Positions 49,550 through 56,955 of a stretch of DNA of 64,000 nt are shown here, piece after piece. Position 1 is the stretch's first letter. Each line of letters opens with the position of its first letter. The DNA comes from Bacteroidota bacterium (lineage in GTDB: Bacteria; Bacteroidota; Bacteroidia; Chitinophagales; Chitinophagaceae), in the NCBI GenBank assembly GCA_013288945.1, contig JABDAZ010000005.1:1-64000 (forward strand), given 5' to 3'. The notes beneath the pieces were generated by a model, which was not told the DNA's origin, did no database searches, and worked only from the letters and a program-made list of their open reading frames with translations. Both the position numbers and the translations under genes were made by a program.

Positions 49550-51631
49550 ATGATCAAAAAAAAAATAGGCATCAGTTTTACAACAACTAATTTTCAATAT
49601 TACTGGAATTGGTTTACTGAAAATGATTTGCAAAATGATGTTGAACTCGTTGAATTATCATTTGTAAAAAATAATGTTGCTGATGTTTTTACCTGCGATA
49701 GTTTTATTTTAACCGGCGGCGTTGATGTTGATCCATCTTTATATAATGGAAATAAAATTTATAATAATCAACCATCTTCTTATCAAATTGAGCGCGATAA
49801 TTTTGAAAAAATAATTTTTGAATACGCGCAAACCCGCAGCCTGCCTGTGTTAGCGATATGCAGAGGAATGCAGTTAGTAAATGTTTTGCATGGCGGAAAA
49901 CTCATTCAGGATTTAGATGAATTAAATATTACACATCGTAAAGACGGAGATATTGATAAGCAACATGAAGTAAATATTGAGCAAAAAACTTTGTTATCTC
50001 AAATCACAAAATCACAAAAAGGAAATATTAACAGCGCGCATCACCAGGCTATTAATAAAAATAATTTGGGAGAAAATTTATTAATAAATGCTTTTGCAAA
50101 AGATGGAACTGCGGAAGGAATGGAATTTAAAAATAAAACCAACAAAGCGTTTATGCTTTGCGTGCAATGGCATCCGGAAAGGATTATTAATAAAGAAGAA
50201 AATGTGTTTTCAATAAATATTAAAAAAAGATTTTTAGAAGAAACAAGAAATTCAACCATGAAAAAATTATCTATTATTAATCCAGCGACTGAGGAAATAA
50301 TTACAGAAATTAATGAAGACAACGAAGAAAGTATTAATAAAAAATTCTTTTTATTGAAAGAAGGACAGCCAGTGTGGGCAAGCATTTCAGTAGATGAAAG
50401 AATTGCGTGCATTGCAAAATTTCATGCTCTTCTTGATGAAAATAAAGATGAACTCGCAAATACATTAACGTCAGAAACAGGTAAACCTTTGCAGCAATCG
50501 CACAACGAATTAAATGGTGCGCGCAATCGTATAAAATTTTTTATAGATAATTCTGCCAAACATCTTGCAGAAGAATTGATAACAACTGAAGGTTCAACCA
50601 AAGAAAAAATTGTTTATGAACCATTGGGAATTATCGCAAATATTTCTGCATGGAATTATCCTTATCTCGTTGGCGTAAATGTTTTTATTCCTGCATTAAT
50701 CGGTGGCAATGCGGTGTTTTATAAACCGTCTGAATATTCAACATTAACAGGCATTAACATTCAACAATTATTATACAAATCTGGTGTGCCGGAAAATGCT
50801 TTTCAAATTGCAGTTGGCCGCGGAACTGTTGGCGATTTATTATTACAACTTCCACTCGACGGATATTTTTTTACCGGCAGTTATAAAACCGGAAAATATA
50901 TTGCAGAAAGAGTTGCAACAAAATTAGTTCCTTGTCAATTGGAATTGGGTGGCAAAGATCCATTGTATGTAATGGATGATGTGGCAGACATTAGTAAAAC
51001 CGCAGAAGCCGCGCTGGAAGGCGTTGTATATAATAATGGACAAAGCTGCTGCGCGGTGGAAAGAATTTATGTACATGAAAAAATTTATGATCAGTTTGTT
51101 GATTCATATACATCACAAATTAAAAAAATGAAAATCGGAAGCCCAGTTGATGCATCAACTGAAATTGGCCCGCTTAGCCGAAAAGAACAAGTTGATTTTT
51201 TATTGTCACAAATAAATGATGCAGTTGAAAAAGGCGCAACATTATTAGCTGGCGGAAAATCGATTTCATCAAAAGGTTATTTTATTGAACCAACGGTTTT
51301 AACCAACGTTAATCATGAAATGAAGATCATGAAAGATGAATCTTTCGGCCCTGTTGTTGGTATACAAAAAGTAAAAGATGATGATGAAGCATTGTTATTA
51401 ATGCAAGACACTGAATATGGATTAACAGCAGCGATCTATTCAAAAAATTATGAACGTGCTGAAGCAATGATGAAAAAAATAAATACAGGAACCGTTTATT
51501 GGAACTGCTGTGATCGAGTAAGCGCAACACTTCCATGGAGCGGAAGAAAACATTCTGGACTCGGAACAACATTATCTTTTCAGGGAATTCGTGCGTTTGT
51601 GCAACCGAAAGCGTATCATATTCGGGGATGA
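49550..51631 (+). CDS. fused gamma-glutamyl amide hydrolase / aldehyde dehydrogenase
   Basis: One uninterrupted 693-residue frame joins two enzymes. Residues 1-235 are a class-I glutamine-amidotransferase-like hydrolase of the PuuD/C26 type: SFILTGGVDVDPSLY, nucleophile Cys104 in AICRGMQ, and His208/Glu210 in QWHPE. Residues 237-693 are an NAD-dependent aldehyde dehydrogenase: ISAWNYPYLVG, Glu465 in LELGGKDP, Cys500 in NNGQSCCAVER. In the proposed path it oxidises the gamma-glutamyl aldehyde to gamma-glutamylglycine and then splits it to glutamate and glycine. Met237 (50,258) could give a free dehydrogenase. Confidence 0.88.
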   Translation: MIKKKIGISFTTTNFQYYWNWFTENDLQNDVELVELSFVKNNVADVFTCDSFILTGGVDVDPSLYNGNKIYNNQPSSYQIERDNFEKIIFEYAQTRSLPVLAICRGMQLVNVLHGGKLIQDLDELNITHRKDGDIDKQHEVNIEQKTLLSQITKSQKGNINSAHHQAINKNNLGENLLINAFAKDGTAEGMEFKNKTNKAFMLCVQWHPERIINKEENVFSINIKKRFLEETRNSTMKKLSIINPATEEIITEINEDNEESINKKFFLLKEGQPVWASISVDERIACIAKFHALLDENKDELANTLTSETGKPLQQSHNELNGARNRIKFFIDNSAKHLAEELITTEGSTKEKIVYEPLGIIANISAWNYPYLVGVNVFIPALIGGNAVFYKPSEYSTLTGINIQQLLYKSGVPENAFQIAVGRGTVGDLLLQLPLDGYFFTGSYKTGKYIAERVATKLVPCQLELGGKDPLYVMDDVADISKTAEAALEGVVYNNGQSCCAVERIYVHEKIYDQFVDSYTSQIKKMKIGSPVDASTEIGPLSRKEQVDFLLSQINDAVEKGATLLAGGKSISSKGYFIEPTVLTNVNHEMKIMKDESFGPVVGIQKVKDDDEALLLMQDTEYGLTAAIYSKNYERAEAMMKKINTGTVYWNCCDRVSATLPWSGRKHSGLGTTLSFQGIRAFVQPKAYHIRG

Positions 51632-51637
51632 AAATAG

Positions 51638-51687
51638 TGATGAGTGATGAGTTATAAGTGATGAGTTATAAGTTATAAGTTAACTTA
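51638..51687. repeat. heptad repeats GTGATGA/GTTATAA
   Basis: Seven or so units alternate GTGATGA, GTTATAA in the gap after the fusion gene. They are related, in reverse complement, to the TTCATAA units further downstream. Confidence 0.7.
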
Positions 51688-51703
51688 CACATCCAAAAAT
51701 TAA

Positions 51704-51850
51704 TTCATAATTCATAATTCATAATTCATAATTCATAATTCATAATTCATAATTCATAATTCATAATTCATAATTCATAATTCATAATTCTTAATTCTTA
51801 ATTCTTAATTCTTAATTCTTAATTCTTAATTCTTAATTCTTAATTCTTAA
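51704..51850. repeat. 21-unit heptanucleotide array, 12 TTCATAA + 9 TTCTTAA
   Basis: Twelve perfect TTCATAA units (51,704-51,787) are followed without a break by nine perfect TTCTTAA units (51,788-51,850). The array ends 5 bp before the TTG start of the sigma-54 regulator, filling the whole leader. Perfect repeats of this length are prone to slippage. Each unit contains TAA, so no frame crosses it. Confidence 0.95.
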
Positions 51851-51855
51851 TTCAC

Positions 51856-53208
51856 TTGGCTTCCGGAAATATTTTATTAATAGATGATGAAGAAAAACTG
51901 AGGACGTTGTTAAAACGCATCATCAGCCTGGAAGGATTTTTTATTTACGAAGCCAACAATTTAAAAGCTGCGAATAAAATTTTAGATAAAGAACAAATTG
52001 ATATTGTATTGTGCGATGTAAAATTGCCCGACGGAAATGGCGTTGATTTTACAAAGCATGCAAAAAATAAATTTCCATCTGCTGAAATTATTTTGATGAC
52101 GGCTTATGGAAATATTACTGACGGCGTGCAGGCCATGAAAAATGGCGCGTTCGATTATATTATTAAAGGCGATGACAATGAAAAAATTATTCCGCTGCTT
52201 AATAAAGCAATGGAAAAATCAAAATTGCAGAAGCGCATTGAGCAATTAGAAAAACAAGTTGGTAAGAAATATAGCTTTGAAAATATACTCGGGCAATCTT
52301 CATTAATACAAGATGCAATTATGTTGGCAAAAAAAGTTGCGCCAACTGATGCAACCGTTTTATTGCTTGGCGAAACAGGAACTGGCAAAGAAGTTTTTGC
52401 ACAAGCCATTCATTATGAAAGTAAGCGTGCCGCAAAACCCTTTCTGGCATTGAATTGCAGCGCCTTTGGAAAAGAATTGTTAGAGAGTGAAATATTTGGC
52501 CATAAAGCTGGCGCATTTACCGGCGCGATAAAAGATAAAAAAGGTTTGATTGAAGAAGCAGATAATGGAACTTTTTTCCTGGATGAAATTGGAGAAATGC
52601 ATATTGATTTGCAGGCGAAATTGTTGCGCGTTTTGGAAACAAGTGAGTTTATAAAAGTGGGCGATACAAAATCTACCAAAGTAAATGTGCGCATTATTGC
52701 AGCAACCAATCGCGACTTGCAACAAGATGTTGCCGATGGAAAATTTCGCGAAGATTTATTTTACCGCATTAATGTTTTTACAATTCAATTGCCAGCTTTG
52801 CGCAATAGAAAAAAAGATATTCCTGTCTTAGCAGAACATTTTCTTGCTATCTTTTCTAAAAAAACAAATCAACGGATAACCAGCATCAGTAAGGATTTTA
52901 TGGAACATTTGCAAAACCATGAATGGAAAGGGAATATCCGTGAATTAAAAAACGTGATGGAACGCGCATGTATTTTAGCCAACAGCGAACAATTAAATAT
53001 TGACAGTTTGCCTGTTGAATTTTTATTAAACACAACTTCATCTTCAAACAATCAGCTCTCTGCTTTTTCATTAGCAAGTGTTGAAAAATTACATATTCAG
53101 CGCGTATTAAATCATACAAAAGGAAACAAAACAGAAACTGCGCGTTTATTAAATATTGGCCTCACTACGTTGTATAGAAAAATTGAAGAGTACAACATCA
53201 CTCCATAA
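51856..53208 (+). CDS. sigma-54-dependent response regulator (NtrC family), TTG start
   Basis: The 450-residue protein has a receiver domain (ILLIDDEEK; phosphoacceptor Asp in IVLCDVKLPDG; LMTAYGN), an AAA+ domain with LLGETGTGKEVF, a canonical GAFTGA loop, Walker B GTFFLDEIGEM, and a Fis-type helix-turn-helix (GNKTETARLLNIGLTTLYRKI). No ATG lies before the conserved ILLIDDE, so it starts at TTG 51,856; an in-frame TAA stands 15 bp upstream. No kinase is adjacent. It probably controls the ethanolamine set or the following porins. Confidence 0.88.
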   Translation: MASGNILLIDDEEKLRTLLKRIISLEGFFIYEANNLKAANKILDKEQIDIVLCDVKLPDGNGVDFTKHAKNKFPSAEIILMTAYGNITDGVQAMKNGAFDYIIKGDDNEKIIPLLNKAMEKSKLQKRIEQLEKQVGKKYSFENILGQSSLIQDAIMLAKKVAPTDATVLLLGETGTGKEVFAQAIHYESKRAAKPFLALNCSAFGKELLESEIFGHKAGAFTGAIKDKKGLIEEADNGTFFLDEIGEMHIDLQAKLLRVLETSEFIKVGDTKSTKVNVRIIAATNRDLQQDVADGKFREDLFYRINVFTIQLPALRNRKKDIPVLAEHFLAIFSKKTNQRITSISKDFMEHLQNHEWKGNIRELKNVMERACILANSEQLNIDSLPVEFLLNTTSSSNNQLSAFSLASVEKLHIQRVLNHTKGNKTETARLLNIGLTTLYRKIEEYNITP

Positions 53209-53306
53209 TATAAACTTGTGTTTTAAAAATTTCTCTTTGTAAATAAAAAGTGTTTGACTTTATATTTACAAAAAAATTATCAGGATTATTTATTAATAGT
53301 TCAACG

Positions 53307-54389
53307 ATGAAAAATATTTTCCTAATCATTATTGGTTCATTTTTTTGCAATTGTATTTTTGCACAAGACAGTAGTATTAATAAAAATAAATTGACCATAT
53401 CGGCTTATGCAGAATTGTATTATTCTTACGATTTTAATAATCCGCAAAACAACACAAAGCCAGGTTTTATTTACAATTTTAACCGCAACAATGAAGTAAA
53501 CCTTAACCTTGGTTTTATTAAAGCATCTTATAATTCTGAAAATGTAAGGGCCAATCTTTCCATTGCCGCGGGCACTTATATGAATGCTGCTTATTCTTCT
53601 GAGCCCGGCACTTTAAAAAATATTTTTGAAGCAAATGCAGGAATAAAAATTTCGAAGAAAAACAATATGTGGATTGATGCTGGTATTTTTTCTTCGCATA
53701 TCGGATCTGAAAGCGCTGTTGGCGCAACATCATGGAACCTTACACGAAGTATTGTTGCAGAGAACACGCCTTATTACGAAAGCGGTGTGAAATTTAGTTA
53801 TACATCTAAAAATAATATCTGGTTATTAAGCGCATTATTTTTAAATGGATGGCAACATATTGCAAGGCCCAATAGCAATACCAGCCCGGCTTTCGGGACA
53901 CAAGTTACTTTTACTCCGTCAGCAAATTTCAGTTTGAATTATAGTACGTTTATTGGAAATGATAAACCAGACAGTATAAAACAGGAACGTTATTATAATA
54001 ATCTTTACGCCATTTTTCAATGTACCAAATCACTCGCTTTGCAACTTGGTTTTGATTATGGATTGCAACAAAAAGCAAAAGGAAGTTCATCCTTTAATAA
54101 TTTATTTGCGCCACTGATTTTATTGCGGTTTACTTCCGGCAATAATAATATTGTGGCGCGCGCAGAATATTATTCTGATCCAAATGAAATCATTGTTCAA
54201 TCAGGAACGCCAAATGGTTTTAAAATTTTTGGATGGAGTATTAATTACGACAGGCAAATAACTTCCAAAATAATGTGGAGAATTGAAGCAAGAAATTTGG
54301 TGGGAAAAGATAATTATTTTTCTGACCATAACAACAACACTTCTAACAACTCTACTTTTTTAACTACATCAATTGCTGTCAGTTTTTAA
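53307..54389 (+). CDS. outer-membrane beta-barrel porin (BBP2-like)
   Basis: From the ATG at 53,307 (MKNIFLIIIGSFFCNCIFAQ) the protein is 360 residues with a signal peptide cleaved near FAQ. Alternating amphipathic strands (LTISAYAELYYSYDF, NIVARAEYYSDPN, SKIMWRIEARNLVG) and a C-terminal Phe (SIAVSF) are barrel hallmarks; it resembles the putative beta-barrel porin-2 family. It lies after the sigma-54 regulator. A frame extending 19 codons upstream lacks a signal and is not used. Substrate unknown. Confidence 0.75.
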   Translation: MKNIFLIIIGSFFCNCIFAQDSSINKNKLTISAYAELYYSYDFNNPQNNTKPGFIYNFNRNNEVNLNLGFIKASYNSENVRANLSIAAGTYMNAAYSSEPGTLKNIFEANAGIKISKKNNMWIDAGIFSSHIGSESAVGATSWNLTRSIVAENTPYYESGVKFSYTSKNNIWLLSALFLNGWQHIARPNSNTSPAFGTQVTFTPSANFSLNYSTFIGNDKPDSIKQERYYNNLYAIFQCTKSLALQLGFDYGLQQKAKGSSSFNNLFAPLILLRFTSGNNNIVARAEYYSDPNEIIVQSGTPNGFKIFGWSINYDRQITSKIMWRIEARNLVGKDNYFSDHNNNTSNNSTFLTTSIAVSF

Positions 54390-54497
54390 ATTCTAAAAAA
54401 ATATTTTGAAAACAGCAACTTCCTTAATCACTTTTCTTTTTTAAAAATCTTCAACTGCATTTGCAAAGCTTTCCATTCTTTTCATTTTGATAATAAC

Positions 54498-54514
54498 CAT
54501 ATCAAATTGATATG
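54498..54514. promoter_or_regulatory. 17-bp palindrome, candidate operator
   Basis: CATATCAA-A-TTGATATG is a perfect dyad 142 bp before the next porin gene, in a 266-bp gap. A related dyad, CCTTATCA-AAA-TGATATGG, lies upstream of the kdp operon at 56,487-56,505, so one regulator may bind both. Confidence 0.5.
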
Positions 54515-54655
54515 TTGTTGAACGCAGCATACATTCTCTTTATTAATAAAACACAGTTACAGCAAGGCTTTCAACATATAAAATATTTTAAGGCATTCTT
54601 TTGGCAAAGCTTGAGTTATTAATAAGATTACTATTTTTTAAGAAATAATTTTAAG

Positions 54656-55987
54656 ATGAAAAAAAGAATTATAATAATCATAGCCTTTGCAAGTATTGCA
54701 TTTTGCGTGAGTGCACAAAATGCAGACAGTGTAAATAAAATAAAAAAAGATAGTGTAATACGCTCGCTTCCATCACCGCTTTCTAATCCGCCATTTCCAA
54801 CTTCAGATTGGGATGGCGGCCCATTGGTTGGTGTTGATGCAACTGCGCCAAATTATCTTTTGCAAAAAGCATTAGGGCTTACAAAAAGCAAAGTAAAAAT
54901 TTATGGCTGGATTGATTTCGGCGGAAATTTAAGTACATCCAAACATTCGAATGCGCCTACATCTTATGACTTAATTCCGAATTCAGTTGTGCTTGACCAG
55001 GCAGGTATTAAGTTTGACAAACAACCAAATACTGCGCAAACAGATCATATTGATTGGGGTTTTTTATTAACCACAATTTTTGGAACTGATTACAGGTATA
55101 CAACTGCAAAAGGTTATTTCAGCAACCAATTGCTTGCGCATAATAACAAATATGGTTTTGATCCTGCAGAGCTGTACGGTATAATTTATTTTCCAAAGAT
55201 TGCTGATGGAATGATTTTAAAAGTTGGCCGTTATATTTCGCCGGCCGATATTGAAGCGCAGTGGGCAACCGATAATTATTTGTATTCGCATTCATTAATG
55301 TTCACTGTCGATCCATACACGTTCACAGGTGTGCAGGCAACTTTTAAATTGGGATCTTATTGGCAGTTGGAAGTTGGCGCACACTTTGGAAATGACATGG
55401 CGCCATGGAGCAATTCTGCAAAATTGAATGGCTTATTAATGGCAAGATGGGTTTCAAAAAATAATAACAACTCGCTGTATGGTGGAATCAATTCCATCGG
55501 AAGTGGCCAGTATACAAATCAGCATGATGATTTGCAAATGGCTGTTATTACATGGGGGCATAAATTCAATGAAACCTTTCACATGATGACGGAAGCTTAT
55601 TATATGTGGCAATACAATGCATTAACAGGCGGAACAGTTATTAACGGGCCAGGACGCCCATTTTACGAAGGCGTCGGTGCGGGCACATTAATACCAGGCG
55701 CATCAAACACTGTTGGTTTTGTAAATTATTTTCAAATACTATTTTCAAAGAAAAATTATTTATCAATAAGAAATGATTTGCTGAATGATCCGCAAGCGAA
55801 CAGAACTGGGTTTGCAACAATGTATACAAGCCATACGATTGGCTTTGTTCATTTCTTTAATGATTACATCCGCGTTCGCCCTGAAATCCGCTATGAGCGT
55901 GCTTATGCAGATGGTGCAACGCCTTACGATAATGGAACGAAGAAAGATCAGTTTACTGCTTCGATGGATTTGATAATGCGGTTTTGA
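54656..55987 (+). CDS. outer-membrane beta-barrel protein (BBP2-like)
   Basis: The 443-residue protein has a signal peptide (MKKRIIIIIAFASIAFCVSA), then barrel strands (KVKIYGWIDFGGNLS, MILKVGRYISPADIEAQWAT, YFQILFSKKNYLSIRNDLL) ending in Phe (MDLIMRF). It resembles OmpL/BBP2 barrels, larger than the preceding porin. Its stop codon TGA falls inside the first unit of the TTGATAA array that follows. It may admit substrates of nearby transporters; its role is not shown by sequence. Confidence 0.75.
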   Translation: MKKRIIIIIAFASIAFCVSAQNADSVNKIKKDSVIRSLPSPLSNPPFPTSDWDGGPLVGVDATAPNYLLQKALGLTKSKVKIYGWIDFGGNLSTSKHSNAPTSYDLIPNSVVLDQAGIKFDKQPNTAQTDHIDWGFLLTTIFGTDYRYTTAKGYFSNQLLAHNNKYGFDPAELYGIIYFPKIADGMILKVGRYISPADIEAQWATDNYLYSHSLMFTVDPYTFTGVQATFKLGSYWQLEVGAHFGNDMAPWSNSAKLNGLLMARWVSKNNNNSLYGGINSIGSGQYTNQHDDLQMAVITWGHKFNETFHMMTEAYYMWQYNALTGGTVINGPGRPFYEGVGAGTLIPGASNTVGFVNYFQILFSKKNYLSIRNDLLNDPQANRTGFATMYTSHTIGFVHFFNDYIRVRPEIRYERAYADGATPYDNGTKKDQFTASMDLIMRF

Positions 55988-56039
55988 TAATTGATAATTG
56001 ATAATTGATAATTGATAATTGATAATTGATAATTGATAA
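55984..56039. repeat. 8-unit heptanucleotide array TTGATAA
   Basis: Eight perfect TTGATAA units begin at the last bases of the barrel-protein gene; the first unit supplies its stop codon. The array is the same length of unit as the one at 51,704 but different in sequence. Confidence 0.95.
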
Positions 56040-56189
56040 TAAAAAACGCAATGGTGATTTGATGGTTGCTTTGGCAACAAGAATTTCAGAATAAAAATGC
56101 AGTTATTAATAGCTGCATTTTTGTTTTAAATGAAAGTGAAATTTGCATTGACTATCTTGCGCACGTTTTATTATCATTTAAAATACATT

Positions 56190-56468
56190 ATGACTGCAAC
56201 GGAAATTATTGGTTTATTAGCAGCGTCATTAACAACCGCTGCATTTTTTCCGCAGGTTATAAAAACGGTGAAATCAAAATCTACAAAAGATATTTCATTG
56301 CCAATGTATTCATTAATGTTTGCGGGAACAGTAAGCTGGTTAGTTTATGGTTTACTTATTTTTGATCTTCCTATTATTCTCGCAAATGGCATTTCTTCTA
56401 TCGCTTCATTTGTAATTTTTTATTTTAAATTTCGCGAAGTGCTTCATCATAAAAAAGCTGCAAAATAA
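56190..56468 (+). CDS. SemiSWEET sugar transporter
   Basis: From ATG 56,190 (MTATEIIGLLAASLTTAAFF) the protein is 92 residues with three helices, the PQ-loop half-unit: TTAAFFPQVIKTVKSKSTKDISLPMY carries the PQ motif, SWLVYGLLI the second helix, and ILANGISS the conserved Asn. SemiSWEETs form homodimers moving sugars by facilitated diffusion. The frame extends 20 codons upstream but the conserved family start is this Met. It lies alone between a porin and the kdp operon. Confidence 0.88.
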   Translation: MTATEIIGLLAASLTTAAFFPQVIKTVKSKSTKDISLPMYSLMFAGTVSWLVYGLLIFDLPIILANGISSIASFVIFYFKFREVLHHKKAAK

Positions 56469-56486
56469 ATTTCCAATTTGAAAATA

Positions 56487-56505
56487 CCTTATCAAAATGA
56501 TATGG
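56487..56505. promoter_or_regulatory. 19-bp dyad, candidate operator upstream of kdp
   Basis: CCTTATCA-AAA-TGATATGG has one mismatch in eight-base arms and resembles the 17-bp palindrome at 54,498. It lies 19 bp past the SemiSWEET stop and 146 bp before the first kdp-region small gene. Confidence 0.45.
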
Positions 56506-56581
56506 TTATTATTCTTGCAACTTTTCTTCCGTAAAAAATATATCTCCTGAAAGCGTTGACAGCATTGAGTTTAGCTGCTTA

Positions 56582-56607
56582 ATGCCTTTTTATTTTATTA
56601 AAGGCAT
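56582..56607. other. 8-bp stem hairpin before kdp small genes
   Basis: ATGCCTTT pairs with AAAGGCAT over a 10-base AT loop, without a T-run afterward. It may be an mRNA leader element or an operator in the 182-bp gap upstream of the kdp genes. Confidence 0.35.
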
Positions 56608-56650
56608 ATCGTTTGGAATATTGGTGCAACAGAAATCAAAACATTCAATT

Positions 56651-56734
56651 ATGCTGTTACTAATATTAATACTTGCAGGGCTTTTTTGCTTTGTGATATT
56701 TTTTAAATCCGTTGATTTTTTTGATAAAATTTAA
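56651..56734 (+). CDS. 27-residue membrane peptide upstream of kdpF
   Basis: ATG 56,651 opens 27 codons: MLLLILILAGLFCFVIFF, then KSVDFFDKI. A single hydrophobic helix with a short charged tail resembles small Kdp-operon membrane peptides. It lies 4 bp before the kdpF ATG in the same direction. I know no proven role; it may be a second KdpF-like subunit. Confidence 0.5.
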   Translation: MLLLILILAGLFCFVIFFKSVDFFDKI

Positions 56735-56738
56735 TTGT

Positions 56739-56816
56739 ATGACCATTTTATTTATTCTCTCAATTTTTGTTTTTGTGTACTTGTGTTATGTACTTATTAA
56801 GCCGGAAAAATTTTAA
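56739..56816 (+). CDS. kdpF: KdpF-like K+-transporting ATPase small subunit
   Basis: ATG 56,739 opens 25 codons: MTILFILSIFVFVYLCYVLI then KPEKF. One hydrophobic helix followed by the KPEKF end matches KdpF (the E. coli peptide ends RPEKF). KdpF binds between KdpA and KdpB and stabilises the complex with lipid. Its position just ahead of kdpA supports this. Copy 7 of the dispersed repeat lies between it and kdpA. Confidence 0.8.
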   Translation: MTILFILSIFVFVYLCYVLIKPEKF

Positions 56817-56864
56817 TAGTAACAGGTTGTTGCATTTTATTAATCGATAAATAACGAACAAAAA

Positions 56865-56891
56865 GTACAAGAGTGCGACGCAACGATGATG
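56865..56891 (+). repeat. dispersed repeat, copy 7 (partial)
   Basis: The plus strand reads GTACAAGAGTGCGACGCAA then diverges. It lies 65 bp upstream of the kdpA start, the same orientation and distance class as the copies before the permeases. Confidence 0.65.
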
Positions 56892-56955
56892 CTATGAAAA
56901 ACAAATGCTGGTTACAAAAACAAAAAAAGTTGAAAAGAAATTATAACTCCAGATT

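Noticed and set aside
51704-51850. Long regular array resembling a CRISPR
   Set aside because: The unit is 7 bp, contiguous, with no spacers and no cas genes; it is a microsatellite.
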